This document shows positions 35,656-47,916 of a stretch of DNA of 64,000 nucleotides, piece by piece (position 1 is the stretch's first letter; each line of letters opens with the position of its first letter). This DNA comes from Larix kaempferi (taxonomy: Eukaryota > Streptophyta > Pinopsida > Pinales > Pinaceae), in contig BSBM01000125.1 of assembly GCA_027924585.1 (NCBI GenBank), positions 4,717,001-4,781,000 on the forward strand, given 5' to 3'. Both the position numbers and the translations under genes were made by a program. The notes under the pieces are model-generated. The model worked only from the letters and a program-made list of their open reading frames with translations, was not told where the DNA came from and ran no database searches.

Positions 35656-36961
35656 TGGTGTAGGGTTGTGGGTGCGGCATTGTCGGCAGGGCCAGGCGCT
35701 TGACGACCTCTACTGAGATGAGATTCTTCTGGCTACCGCTATCAATGATGAAGTGCAGCGTGGTGCCTTTTACCCACATCTGTGAATGGAAGAGGCGTTC
35801 TCCTTCTTCTGGCTCGTTTGGTTCATCAAGCTGGAGCTTGGTGGTAGCAATGGTGGCACTGGGTTCCGCGTCAATGATCCGTATTCCCCTTTCTGGTTCG
35901 GACTCAGAGTCAGAACCCGCATCTGATTCAGATGCTTTCACTTCGGCCACCAGCGACTGCTTTGAGCGGCAATCAGCAGTGTTATGCCAAGGGCTCTTAT
36001 GGAAGTCGCACCACTTCCCGGTATCTTTCTTTGTTTTTCCGGTGTCCTTCTTTGCTTGCGGCTTGGACTGGTTGTCCTGATACTGTCCATCTTTGCTCTG
36101 CCCTTTATTCTGTGGGTTGGGGCCGCCCTTTCCTGTCTTTTGCTGTGAAGGGTTCCCAGGCCCAAGTTGCCGTGTCTTTTGTTTGAGCTTCTGCTCGATT
36201 TTGACGGCATATCGGTAGGCCGCACCCAAGGAAGAGATGTCTAGAAATTCCATTTCGGTCTGGATGTATCTATGCAAACCACCGCGATACTTGAGCACCA
36301 GATGTTGCTCTGAATCTTTGATACCCAGCTTGGTGTGCAAGGTATGGAATATATTTGTGAACTCTGGCACTGCTTGGTCTCTTTCTTGTCGCAGTGTGGT
36401 CCATTTGGTATACAAGTCATCATAACTTCCAACAGGGTAGTATTGTTCCTTAATAGCATCCCTGAAGGATTCCCAGGTGGCCGTGACTGAAAATAATGAG
36501 GCTTCTTCTGTGTCCTTTTGCTCGCAGAATGTTTCCCACCAATCTTTGACATGGGGAACGGCTTTGAGGAGCGCAAAAGTAATCTTTTCTTTATTCGAAA
36601 AGTTATGGACAGAAAAATACCCTTCTAGTAGATTCAGCCACTTATCTACAGCATTTGTGTCTATCTGTCCTTCAAATATAGGGATATCGAAGTTGATTTG
36701 TACCTTGAAGGGGGCGGCGCCTCCGCTCGAGGAAGATGTGTCGCTTGTTGGTAGTCGCCGAAGGATTTGCGCGAAATTATCCATCATCTCGTTCCTCTGC
36801 TGTGTGAGGGCTTCCTCAAGCAACATTTTGATAGGATCTCCTGTCCCGTCATCTTTCTTTTCTCCTGCCATGAGAGGTCGCTTGGGCATGCGAGAGATTT
36901 TGTCCTCAAGAGAAACAAGCTCGAGACCCAATTCTTTGTACCCTGACCTCGTTGGGGACAT
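35489..36961 (-). pseudogene. Gag and protease of element F
   Basis: A 490-residue frame on the minus strand. Capsid region: NFDIPIFEGQIDTNAVDKWL and VKDWWETFCEQ, then a basic Gln/Lys-rich linker. The knuckle reads CDFHKSPWHNTADC, that is CX2HX4HX4C with His in place of the second Cys. The protease active site FIIDSGSQKNLIS has Asp-Ser-Gly. The frame runs out near 35489 by a frameshift. The ATG lies 26 bp inside the primer binding site, an unusually short leader. Confidence 0.85.
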
Positions 36962-36986
36962 GCATTAAGACGACGAGGAGCAGACC

Positions 36987-36998
36987 GCTCTGATACCA
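36987..36998 (-). other. Primer binding site of F (initiator tRNA-Met)
   Basis: TGGTATCAGAGC on the minus strand, one base after the LTR end. Confidence 0.92.
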
Positions 36999-36999
36999 C

Positions 37000-37622
37000 T
37001 GATCCGGATTTTATGAGCAGAACGAAATGAATACAGATTATTATCAGATGCTTAACACAAAATAACAGAGATACAGTAAAACTGGTTTTCTATTCAATAA
37101 GGAAATAAGCTAGAACTGTAAAATGCAGCGGAAAACAAGCTTGCTGGAATGGTGGCGGCTTATCTCTGAGAAGAGATGTGACGGCTGCACTCATTTCGCA
37201 AGAAGATGGTTACAATGAGGCTCCCAAGGCCTTTTACAATAAACAGGAATGTCAAAAACCCTAGACATCCAAAAACCTAACCCTAGGAGGTGAAGCGCCA
37301 AAATTCATGTGGGCCCCGTTTGGGTAAGTTAGTACATGAACTTCCCGGGGTCGTAACTTTTGCATACGATCTCCGTTTGGGGCGCTCGGTAGCCCGTTGG
37401 AAAGGTCTATCCGAGATTTACAACTTTCGATTGGGGCCAAATGGATGCCAAAGGCATCCATTTGGCCCCCCGAATTGCCAAAAAAGGTCGTTTAGGGCCT
37501 CAAAACGGCCCCGGAAGTTTAGGACCCGAAAAACTGCTAAAAATAGTACAATACCAAAATTGCCATAAAACTATTTTGAGCCAGTTGGAAAGGTGGGTGG
37601 CCACCAATATCCACCTGGATCA
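37000..37622 (-). repeat. 5' LTR of F
   Basis: Matches 31766-32388. On the minus strand it starts TGATCCAGG and ends CGGATCA. Confidence 0.93.
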
Positions 37623-37890
37623 GTAGATGTGTTATCCCATGTGCATTGATGTAAGTGCAGAGCCTTTCCGACATGGTGGTATATGTGTTCCCCCATGTGC
37701 ATTGATGTAAGTGCAGAGCCTTTCCGACATGGTGGTAGATGTGTTCTCCCATGTGCGTTGATGTAAGTGCAGAGCCTTTCCAACATGGTGGTAGATGTGT
37801 TCTCCCATGTGCGTTGATGTAAGTGCAGAGCCTTTCTGACATGGTGGTAGATGTGTTCTCCCATATGCGTTGATGTGAGTGTTGAGCCTT
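37623..37890 (+). repeat. 56-bp tandem repeats in the 3' non-coding part of E
   Basis: About four and a half units of the phrase GTAGATGTGTTCTCCCATG followed by TGATGTAAGTGCAGAGCC and TTTCCGACATGGTG. A first partial unit lies left of F at 31731-31765, so F split the array. Confidence 0.85.
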
Positions 37891-38385
37891 TCATGGATGG
37901 TTGAAGTGTGTCTTCCCATGCCGATGAGTGTAAGTGTTGTATTGTGTGCATCTGGACTGTGCTTCATAGACGATGAGATGATCAGTATGATCATGAGTAT
38001 CAGGATGATACTCCATGGCCATGGATAGGTTGTGCAGTTACATGTAAAATATCCTGGGAGATCCAATAGGTTGAGCAGTATGCTCATAATTAGTCCTGGG
38101 ATGCTCTTTTGAGGTTTTGGCTTAACGCACGTAATTAGTCTTGAGGATTCCACAGTATGGCCAGTGATGATGAAGACCTACAGGTGGTGGGCCTACATCC
38201 ATTATGAAAAAGGACTAGCTCTGTAGAACTTCCTATGACGAGTAGATCGGAGATTGATTGAGATAGCAGCAGCAGTGACGGTGACGATGATTCGATGATG
38301 ATGATCCAATGACGATGATCCAGAGAAGAAGACTTGTGCTAGCAGATTTGTGTCGATAAATACCTTCCTAGTTAAGAGGGAGTAT
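37891..38385 (+). other. End of the 3' non-coding region and polypurine tract of E
   Basis: No gene. TGATGATCAGTATGATCATGA-like repeats continue weakly. AAGAGGGAGTAT at 38374-38385 is the polypurine tract before the 3' LTR. Confidence 0.65.
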
Positions 38386-38945
38386 TGATGTATATGTAAC
38401 TTCGGAATGTATTTCACCTATGTATATTGTACTCCTATAGAGATGTTATTATTCCTCTATACGGAAGTGTCGTCATTTGTATTGACAAGTGTCGCAAGTT
38501 GCAAGTGATGGGTTATTAGACCATCAAGTGTGGGGTCGGCCCTGATTAGTATTACCATGGGTTATTAGACTGAGTTAGGCAAGTCAGCCCTACTAGTTTA
38601 TTAGGAAGGTCAGGTCATGTATAAATAGAGTGCGGGAGGCACTCTATTTGATCACTTCATTATTCACTTCTACACTCACCAGAAAGTGGTACACAAGTGA
38701 GGAAGGAGAAGTAGCTGCTAGGAGGACCATCTCTTGTACTTGGGTTGTATCATTGCTCTTTCTATCTCTGAGGAATTTATGGGGTTTTTAACCTTTATGG
38801 TTTTCCCTAGTGAAACTTTGTGTGTCTATTGTCTCATGTGATTGCTTGGTGTGATTGATATGCATTGTTATGCTTGATATGATGTACATGTTATTCTCTC
38901 AGTAAAGATCCTAGAGTATGTTGAATTAATGCTCAAAAATTAACA
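38386..38945 (+). repeat. 3' LTR of E (560 bp)
   Basis: From TGATGTATATGTAAC to AAAAATTAACA. It has the TATA box TATAAATA at 38620-38627. It lacks the 11-bp extra block present at about 26090-26100 in the 5' LTR. Confidence 0.88.
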
Positions 38946-40688
38946 TTGAGAGGGGGGATGTGATTGGAAGAATGGATTCCATGGATTATTTGTTCCGCTC
39001 TGAGTAAGAGACAGGGTTTTAGGGGATGGGTTCCATGGAGTGTTCGAGGCACAGGGATAGGGTATTCCAGAATTCAAGTAAGGGGGAATGAAGGCTTCAT
39101 GTTGATTAGGTTTCCCCCCAGCTTGGTTCTAGTTACCGGTAATGTAATGCCCCCCAGTAGGTGGGATTTGTGGTCCCTAAGAAGGAATTGGGCCTGACGA
39201 AGGGAATAGGATGTTAGTACCGCTTCGGATACTAATGAAAGGTTGTCCATTGCCAGGTTGACAGTGTGATCCCCACGGATCTGATGATGTCAATGGAGGA
39301 GGTTTTTGGTTGGTCCCACTTGGGTCACTAAGAGATGATTATCCTTCAAAAAGTGAGGTATGTGGTCCCCACATGGTATATGGTCCAAACGGAGGAGGTT
39401 GGTTACTGGGTCCGCTTGGGGATCCAATAAACGGTTGTCCTCCAAAAATAGTGTAAATCGTGGCTGAATATTGACCTCTAGTTACATTAGGTGTTCGAAC
39501 AGTAGGAATGGATAGTCTTCCAATGGGCACATTAGAATAGTTTGGTTGTGCAGGTTGAGTAACTGCATGAGTGGGGCTGACTTGTGAAGATGGTGGTGCA
39601 CTAGTTCCATATGGTAAAGATGACAGTGAGAAAGTAGGGTTTGTCCTCATAGTAAGAGTATTCCTCAAAGAAGTACCAAAAATGTCTTATGGCAATAGAT
39701 GAGGGGAAGGTTGAAGAGGAATTTCGGGCGTCAATTGCATGGGTATGGAAAGAGTGCGAAAATCATCGAGGGCTTGGCCCTGAGTTGTGTCCCATAATGA
39801 GGAGGTTGGATCAAAAATGTTTTCCATCCCTGAGCTATCAGGGAAGGATTCTGTTTGGGTCCAGTCGGTGGGTCCTGACCGACCTACATATGATTCGTCA
39901 TAAGTGGTATCACAGGATGAAGATCGGGGTGTTGGGGAATCACAAGAGATTGTTGCTTGGGAAGCAGGTGCGGGAGGGTATTGTGAGACTGAAGCCAGTA
40001 TATGAGTAGCTTCACATCTAAATTGTTTCGTTGTCACTTGTTCATTGGCTAGACTAGTCATTTCAGCTCGAATTGATGTCATGATATCTAGGGTTAAAGG
40101 GAGTTCGGGAGAGGGAATTCTGAATGATATATTGCTAGAAGATCCAGTTTCAGAACTCCATGTGACCGAGGATGTAGATATGACAGGTGGGGTCTCCAAC
40201 TGTGTAGAGGGGTAGGTAAAGTCGGTAGAGAGGTGAAACTGTTTAGGGGGTGGAGGTTCAGATTCCTCAATGATCTCGATGTACTCTTCAGGAAGATAAA
40301 ATAATGATGGCATGACTGGAGTGGTGTTATTATCCGTAAGGGTGATGACCTCTGGAAGAACAGTGGTTTGAGGTGAAACACTAACTTCAAAGGCTAAAGT
40401 AGTTTCCACTGCGGTGCTGACTTCTGGGGCAGCAGTGGATTGTGGTACTGCACTAGTTTCAATTACCATACAAAGTTCTGGAATAGTACTAGTCTCTGGA
40501 ACTGTTCTATGTGTTAGGGGTACTGTAGCAGCTACTGGTGTCATACTAGTTGATGGTGGAACGGTCCCTCTCCCAACAGGTCTACAGGTAGGGAGAGTGG
40601 GTATGCATGAAGATGAAGGTTGACTGACTGGAGGTATTGCCTCAGGACTCTTCCCTTGTTGTCTATGTGATTTCTGTTGATTTTCCAT
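38946..40688 (-). pseudogene. Proline/threonine/serine-rich Gag N-terminal extension of element C
   Basis: ATG at 40688 on the minus strand opens a long low-complexity protein (MENQQKSHRQQGKSPEA). Repeated phrases such as VETTLAFEVSVSPQTTVLPEV give it a Thr/Val/Pro repeat character. A TAA at 39687-39689 interrupts, but the same frame continues (MRTNPTFSLSSLPYG, then FGPYTMWGPHTSLFEG). The PYTMWG phrase matches NPYTLWGK in the same position of D, so the two extensions are homologous though mostly diverged. In D this part is in one frame with the capsid. Function unknown. Confidence 0.6.
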
Positions 40689-40977
40689 GGACCTAGATGA
40701 AGTGTTCTGGGGAAAGTCTCATGAAAAAAGAACTCAAAAACCCTAGAGCAACCGAGTGTGCAAAAGGGGAGCTAGGAAAAGAAAAGGCATGCAGGCCAAA
40801 AGAAAAAGATCAAAAAACTTGATTGGGACCAGTGTCGCAGTAAGTGAGCTATAAAAAAAATGGCCAGAATGCTAACAAGCAGCACTAAAAATAAAAAAGA
40901 CCCTCTAAAAGATGAAATTTCAGGAAAACTTCCTAACTAGGATCTGGAGACCTCAACAGATTGTATCCTTCGCAAGG
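40689..40977 (-). other. Leader of element C, part next to D
   Basis: AT-rich non-coding sequence between the Gag start and the D insertion. CAAGG at 40973-40977 is the left target duplication of D. Confidence 0.6.
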
Positions 40978-41877
40978 TGTTACACCCAAAATCTACCCAT
41001 CATGAGATTCAGTGTATACACCCCTGAAGGTATCTTGACTGATTAATTAACCTGGGAGGATTTGTACCCAGTTGTACCAGGTTTTGAGAGGTCATCGTAG
41101 GTTGCACTCATGCAACATGCAACGTTGCAGCTTGCTTCATTACAGGGTGCGACGAAGTCAGTTAATGGGCAAAAATAGCTTCTTCGAGGTTCTTTTCGAA
41201 ACTTGCTGACTTGGGGCCTTATCCTTGACATCTAGGGGAGTTGGTACTTGATTCCTAACACCTTGGGAGGATCCCCTATCTCTCTCCTACCATATCTCAA
41301 CCTATCCTATCCATACCCTATCCACTTAGTCCTATATAAGAGAAGCTCTACCCCTCTCAAAGGGGAGGAAGTCTATGGTGTCTACATGTTGGTGAAATCA
41401 CTCTTGAGAGATCTCTACTCATCCTTGAGAGACTCAAGCTTCCTTAGGAGGAAATGGAAAATGGATTTGTTGGAGATGGGCTGCAGCATTAAGCCTCGGT
41501 TGTAGTTCTATATCTCTGCTATGTACTTCCGTATTTTTACAGTAATACAAATGCTTTCCACCAATATTGTTCATGTGTGTAATGATATTGACTAGTTTAC
41601 CTACTTAACTATTCACTTAGATCTCTTATTGTATAGATTCCTTTTACTTGTTTCTCTTGTTTCTTGTCTTGACAGGTCTTGCAGCTTGGATCTGACAACC
41701 ATGAGACGTGGAGAAGCATTCAGGAGAAAGGATAGCGAAGTGAAAGGTAAGAAATCTAGTACTCGATCCTTAAGTAGATCTAGGAGATTCATTCGTAGCC
41801 TATCTTATTTGTTCTAGACTCGCATTGAGCTAGGGAGATCTGGCTCGCGTCCGCTCGAGTGGATTTTCTGATAAACA
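40978..41877 (+). repeat. 5' LTR of D (900 bp)
   Basis: It pairs with 55496-56395. The same family is seen in G (768-1659, minus strand). Confidence 0.93.
41333..41339 (+). promoter_or_regulatory. TATA box of D 5' LTR
   Basis: TATATAA, also at 55851-55857 in the 3' LTR and in the G LTR. Confidence 0.65.
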
Positions 41878-41881
41878 AATC

Positions 41882-41899
41882 TGGCAACCATACTGGGGA
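41882..41899 (+). other. Primer binding site of D
   Basis: TGGCAACCATACTGGGGA, 4 nt after the LTR. Same type as in G. tRNA species not identified. Confidence 0.7.
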
Positions 41900-44134
41900 T
41901 TTACATGTCTGATTCTGTAATTGCCTGAGAGTCATTTTTAGTTGATTGCTTGACACAAGCCTTCTATTTGTCATTGCTTCGTGAGTTGATTTCACTATCA
42001 GATCTTCATATTGAAGACTCTGATCTGCTTCCTTTGAGTTTATACAACTTATTTTCAAACCATTCCATGGTTCATTGCTTGGAGATCTGATTCATTTGTG
42101 GACTTAGATCTCGCTCGTCACACCTGGTTAGTGGAAACAGAGCGACACTGTGTCATTAATAGCCTCTGTTCTTTACCTGTTAGTCACTCGTCGCATCCCT
42201 TTCATTGGTAAACTGCGACGTCGTCGTACTTCCCGCTTTGGTGAATTGCAACGTTGCACTGTGTACAAGCACAGAGTGCGTCGATTTGTCAAAATTTTGC
42301 ATGCAGGAATCCCCTCTCCATTTGCCAATTCTGAACTTTGGTTTGCTGTATGAACTCCCTCTGTGCTGCAAAGATCTAGCCAGAGATCCCACCTTTGATT
42401 TTTGTGTTGTGTGTTTGGCTTGTTTGGATTGAGTTTGGGTTCCGTCTTGGACAAGTTTGAATACCGGCAGTGGTGGATACTCTTGTCTCCTCCACCTTCA
42501 TCCGCCCACCCTTGCATTCCCTTCCTTCCATTCCTGATCTGATCATTACATTAGATCTGCTCCCAAGCCTCGTTTACATTATTTTTTGAGCTTTGCTTTC
42601 TTGGTTTGCATGCTACTGCTTGATTTTGAGTTAATTGTATCTTTCAGCTTAATTGAGTGCTTGTCTTTTCTTGAGTTTTCTAAGTGCACCGAGTGTTGCA
42701 AGTAGTGTTTTCTCTTCGTTCATTTAGATCTGAAAGCTCAATTGTTATCAAGTTTATTCTTTCATGCATCTATCGAAAAGTTAAAAAGTGCTTCTTTCCC
42801 ATCATTTCTTGAGTGTTTTTGAAAGAAAAACGTTCTTGCATTGTGATGTTTCGTTCATCATCTTTTGGAAAATTGAATGAATGTATGATCATTTTTGTTT
42901 TTCTTGAAATATGAATCGCTCACCTTCTTGAAAGACTCAAGCTACACTTCCAATTTTGCAAAAGTATTTCCATGCTAGGGAAAGATAAGTGCATTTTTTA
43001 TTTTTCATTGCTTTTAGGCCATTGAAAGTGAAATTGAAAAGCTTGCATACTCCATCTTAGAAATCAATTTTCATTACCTAGTGTCATTTTTCTTTGAAAA
43101 GAAAAAGAAAAGGAAAAATGTTGTGATTTGGATAGTAGTGTTGTGATTTTTTGTGTTTCATTGAAAAAGGAAAAGAATACTTTCATAGTCAAGTTTGTTT
43201 GAATTGGGATTGTGTTGCATTGTGTTGTTTTGGCAATCTCGTCAGAAAGAAAAAGATTTCTCCTTCCCATAACTAGAATTCATTGAAAGAAAAGAATATT
43301 TCGTGCATGTAGCTAGGACTTGCATTATGCTTCCGATTATGTACTCACCTCATGCATTCACCTAACCATCCAAGATAAAATTAACAGTAGAACTAGGTAA
43401 AAATTTTAGCAACTTGTGTGTAAGTTAGAGACGTGTTCCGACGTCGTTAAGCATGGCAGCTGTCGTTATTTTCCAGCACTGTATTCTAGGGGTATTGTAG
43501 TCTTCCATGTCCTTATCGGTATATTGAGCTCCTTCACGTACCCACCAAGTACCATAATCCGTACTTGGCATATATCGAAGGGTGTATCACGTACTCGGTA
43601 GTATATCAGAAGGTCTCTTGCCGAACGGTTGTGCATTAGACAACACCACTATGGATTTGAGCTCCCACGTACCTTGTGTATATCGGTAGACACCATTAGG
43701 ATTCCTGAAACCAACTGAGTTAACCATTTGGCCGTCTTGGCAAAGCAATACACCGAGAACAGCACTCGGGGATATTAGCACACACGTACTGTCCAGGTAA
43801 TCGGGTATGCAGGAAAGGGTACGGTCCCAATCCTCCTTGTCACGTCATATTGTTGGACCCTGCAGTATATCGCGGTTTGCGATGCCTTGATAATCCCATG
43901 AGGTTCCAAAATTTTGAATCCACTTTGTCACATAAGTCTGCTTGTTGCCTTAGTTTGAGTAGGTTTTTCTGGACTGCTTTTCTTTTTTAGCTTACCCTTA
44001 GGAGAAACGTTGTTTTAGCCACTCTGGCTGACTTTCCTGACACTCTGGAGGATTTTCCCTGGAGAAGATACTGTAGGATATTAAACTTATCACTCGAATA
44101 TCCCCTTAATCTGGAGGTTATTTAGAGGGTAAGA
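41900..44134 (+). other. Long leader of D
   Basis: 2.2 kb without a convincing gene. GAAAAGAAAAAGAAAAGG-type purine runs alternate with T-rich runs at 42780-43280. A palindromic TGCAACGTTGCA lies near 42246-42257. Leaders this long occur in giant Tat elements and may hold splice or packaging signals. Confidence 0.6.
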
Positions 44135-47100
44135 ATGGATCAGTGTAACACGGTCGTAGTTACTGAAGTGGAAAACCCCACTCTGAATGTTGGAGGACTT
44201 TTGTTTCCACAAAATCCTCTGGATTCACCTGCCTCTCATCCCTCGCAGGATGAAGGAGGACAAATCCCCACTTCACAAGACCTTTCTCCCATCATCTTGG
44301 GAGAACTTGGAGTGTTGGAATGGATAAACGGATCCCAAGACGACCCTACAGCAGCTGTTGTTCCTTTAGCAGCTTACTGGACATCTTCTACTGGTCACCC
44401 AGTGGCTCATTTTTCCATCACATCCCCACCCAACGGAACTACTCCGGATGACCCCTTCGCCTACTACCGTGACCAATTAGCTCGCTTTCGTTCTATGGCT
44501 GAGGAGTTCCAGAATTCAAGTCTCCAACGAAGGGTTGAAGACCCATCGTTACCCCCTTACCAACCCATCCCATATCATCTGATATCTTTTGGATCACCGA
44601 AACAATCTTCCCACCACGCGACCATTAATGAGACTGGTCAACCCTCACAAGAGTCCAATCCTGCACCTCAAGTGAACCAACTGGTGGAAGGACAACAGTC
44701 CAACACACCTGTTACTACCACAGTTACTTTACCAGCTCCTCCCCCACCTCAAAATTCAAGGGGAGGATATTCCATTCCCACGGATTATCTCATTGGTAAC
44801 GTTATTACTACGACAGCTAACCAACAACCTACGTTGGTTCAACCTTTGAATAGTGGTCAGACTATTGTGGTTGGGGGGAAACCCCCGTTTCCTAACCAGA
44901 ACATAGGCAGTGGAATCCTCAACGGACCTCCCCAACCCACTAGACCATCCACCATGGGATTATCTCATGTTGGGGGGGCATCCAATGTAACCCTACCCTC
45001 ATGGAGTCAAGCATATCCAGGTTCTGTTAACCCTGCGCCAGGTCAATCTAATCCTGGAAATTCACCATACGGGATACCTTATCCCAGGAATCCATACACT
45101 CTATGGGGGAAACAGTCGGTGTTGCAACACGGACCCCAACCAACTATCCCTCAAGCACCACCATCCCCGATCGGTCCTCCCCCACCTCCTGCTGGAGGCG
45201 TCGGACCCCCACCTAACTTTAGTGAAGGCCCCCCTCATTTTACCAACAATATCCCTCACCCTTCCGGTGGTGGTGGGAAAGGTCCACCACCCCCTACAGG
45301 CGGAGGCGGTGGGGGACCACCCTATTATGGTGGAGGAGGACATTTCCCTTCGGGTGGTGGAGGTGGTCCACCACCCCCTCCAAGCGAAGCCGGTGGAGGG
45401 CCTAACTACTATGGTGGCGGTGGTGGTGGTGGAGACCCTCATCCTTCCGGCGACGGAGGTAGTGGGGGCCCCCATCCTTCTAGTGGCGGAGGTGGTCCAC
45501 GACCCCCTCAAGGCGAAGGCGATGGTGGGCCGCCTCATTATGGTTATGGACCCCCACCTCCTCCCATTGGTGGCGACAGACCTCCACCTCCTACCGGTGG
45601 TGGAGGTGGACCCCCACCTTATTGGAATGGACCACCTTATGGTGGCGTACCCCCTTACAGTCTGGGCGACACACCCCCCTACGGCCAGTTTCCTCCTGGT
45701 ACACCTTACAGTCATACTGGTCCTTACATGCCTTATCTGTATTATCAATACGCACAACCTAATCCATAGCTGCCCTTTTTGGCTACCTTGGACCTACCTG
45801 ACCTATCTCCTTTAACCAATGACCCCATTTACCACAGAACTAATTGGCCACCTATTCCGGTGAAACTTCTGTATGATATCCCAAAATTTGACAGCAAGCC
45901 GGGTGAAGATCCTAAAAACCACGTGATGACTTACCATTTATGGTGTTCATCTAATTCTTTAATGGACGACTCGATTCGTCTTAGATTGTTTCAAAGGACT
46001 CTCACTGGTTCGGCTGCCAAGTGGTACATTGAGTTGCCACCCCACTCTTTTCCTGATTTTGGCTCTCTTGCCATGAACATTTTGACTCATTTCCAGTTGC
46101 CTATATGGTATGAAACTGGTACCAAGCTTTTAACCTCGCTCCGTTAGAATACCGTTACTCATATTTCTGATCATATCCATGAGTGGCGAAGGAGACGTCG
46201 TCTCATCAAAGCTCCCATTCCAGATCAACTCCTAGAAGACTGGTTTACGAAGTCACTCATCCTTGTCATAGCAAGAGATGTTTCCATGCGAGGTGTTGTC
46301 ACCGAAGAACAAGCCATCGCGAGTGCCCATGTACTAGACCTAGTCTACACTCAATCTGGCACTTTGTTTAATATTCTTCCTAATGCACCCCGTGATGCTA
46401 ACGATCCTGCGAAACCACTTAAGGGACCCCAAGCCTATGGCATCATCGGATCCCTTCACACCCATCCTCCTCATCAAACCCTTGGTTCTTCAGACCCCCA
46501 GGGTTCGTCCCCATTACCAACACAGGCTGGTCTCAACACCACCAAGTCATCCGCTCTTGTTGCTACTGAAGAAGTGAATTCTGTCTCATCAACTTCACCT
46601 TAGAAGTCTGGCAGTAAGAAGAAAAATAAGGGAAAACCTAAGAAATCTTCTGCCCAGCAGGAACAAAAGAGCACTCCTGATGACACCAAACAGAAACGGA
46701 AACTAAAATATCCTTGTTTATTGTGTGGAGATGATCATTTCTCTAAAGAGTGTCCCCATAAAGATGAAGTCCAAAAGTTTCTTAGGGGTAAACCCACTCC
46801 CGCAGTCCTCAATGATCCGTTTCTTGCTCAAAACCAGCAGATGATTGCTCAACCTCCCCCAGCCCAGGGGGAATCATCTAATACCGCGCATGCTCTCATG
46901 GTGAGAAATGAGATGATCAATTTGAACACTCGCTCGCGATCATACGACACGGTCCCTTCGAAGGAACCTGTTGGGAGTAATGCTGAAAAATATTCCAACT
47001 CCTTACCTGATGTCACTGTACCATCAACTTCTCTCACCATTGAGAAGCAATCCTTCGATTCGATATTGCGACTGCCCAAAGGCACGATTAGAAAAGTTGT

Positions 47101-47916
47101 TTTTAATCCTAATTCTCGGGCGGCACAGAATTACAATATCGTAGAAGACTTGGCACAAGCCCATTGCGCCATGTCCACACTGGAAGTTTTGCAGAATTGT
47201 CCCAATCAACGCAAAACTCTCCCCACTGCAATCGGTGCAGTTGACCCTGATTCTTCGAATACCATCATGTTCCGACTTGACCATTTCAAGCCAAGTCTTT
47301 CCCATCAGCTCGCATTTCAAGTAGCTGCAAACCTCACTGGGAAAATTGTCCATCGTACCCTTCTAGACAAAGGCGCCTCCACGTCTGTCATGTCGATCGC
47401 CTATTGGAGAGCCATCGGCTCTCCCGAATTGAATTGCTCTCCCACCACGTTGAAAGCATTCGACGGGCGTGGTTTTCAACCTCATGGGCTCTTACAATCT
47501 CTCGCAGTCGAGCTAGGCGGAAAGACCGTAACCATCAATGTGGAAGTGGTCTCCTCCCCAATAGACTATAATCTCCTGCTTGGTCGTAATTGGTTTTACA
47601 CCATGCAAGCGGTAGCTTCTTCAGTCTTTCGCACGGTGCAATTCCCCACCAAGGACGAATTGTTACCATCGACCAATTAGATTTTTGCATGCCGGACACT
47701 ACTACTCATCCTGGTAACCATGTTCCTTCCATTGGACAAATGTCAAAACAATATGAGAGTATAGGGGTTGGCATTTTGAAAGATTCATCTCTCATGGGCA
47801 TTTTTCCCATTTCGGACCCCCCTAATCATGTTGCCTTGGTGAACATGATCTCCGCGGAGATTTCATCTCGCTCTACTGATATTGGCTTGTACCGGACGAA
47901 GCCACAACACACCTGA
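44135..47916 (+). pseudogene. Gag and protease of element D with proline/glycine-rich N-terminus
   Basis: ATG at 44135. About 340 residues of mixed sequence are followed by about 200 residues of GGGGPPPPP-type repeats (45160-45700). Then, in the same frame after a TAG (45767-45769), comes the capsid (YDIPKFDSKPGEDPKNHVM). Further TAG stops stand at 46145 and 46601. Zinc knuckle: CLLCGDDHFSKECP, regular CX2CX4HX4C. Protease: LLDKGASTSVMS (Asp-Lys-Gly), AFDGRGFQPHGLL, DYNLLLGRNWFYTM. A one-base loss near 47655 shifts the frame into VTIDQLDFCMPD and on to 47916. The proline extension is one frame with Gag, not a separate ORF. Confidence 0.8.

Larger units (their letters stand above)
31766..37622 (-). 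mobile_element. Element F: Ty3/gypsy chromovirus inserted in E
   Basis: 5,857 bp bounded by TGATCC and GGATCA, with perfect duplications GTAGA (31761-31765 and 37623-37627). LTRs are 623 bp each (31766-32388, 37000-37622), about 4% different by eye. On the minus strand: 5' LTR, tRNA-Met primer binding site, gag-protease, reverse transcriptase, RNase H, integrase. Two frameshifts and three TAG stops disable it. It landed in the tandem array of E, interrupting a 56-bp repeat. Confidence 0.93.
25976..38945 (+). mobile_element. Element E: Ty1/copia retrotransposon, with F inserted in its 3' non-coding region
   Basis: LTRs lie at 25976-26544 and 38386-38945, differing at about 5% of positions plus one 11-bp length change by eye. 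It has an initiator tRNA-Met primer binding site, one gag-pol reading frame (27116-31153) in copia order (gag, protease, integrase, reverse transcriptase, RNase H), then about 1.4 kb of tandem-repeat-rich 3' non-coding DNA split by F. Without F it is about 7.1 kb. Exact ends are uncertain by 1-2 bases (TTGATG or TGATG start). The flanks share only ATTG, and C lacks about 0.8 kb here, so the insertion went with a deletion or was followed by one. Confidence 0.88.

Noticed and set aside
45101-45757. 218-codon minus-strand ORF opposite the Gag extension of D, and a 197-codon plus ORF at 45222
   Set aside because: Both are shadows of the repetitive GGT/CCA coding sequence in other frames, with repeat-driven composition.
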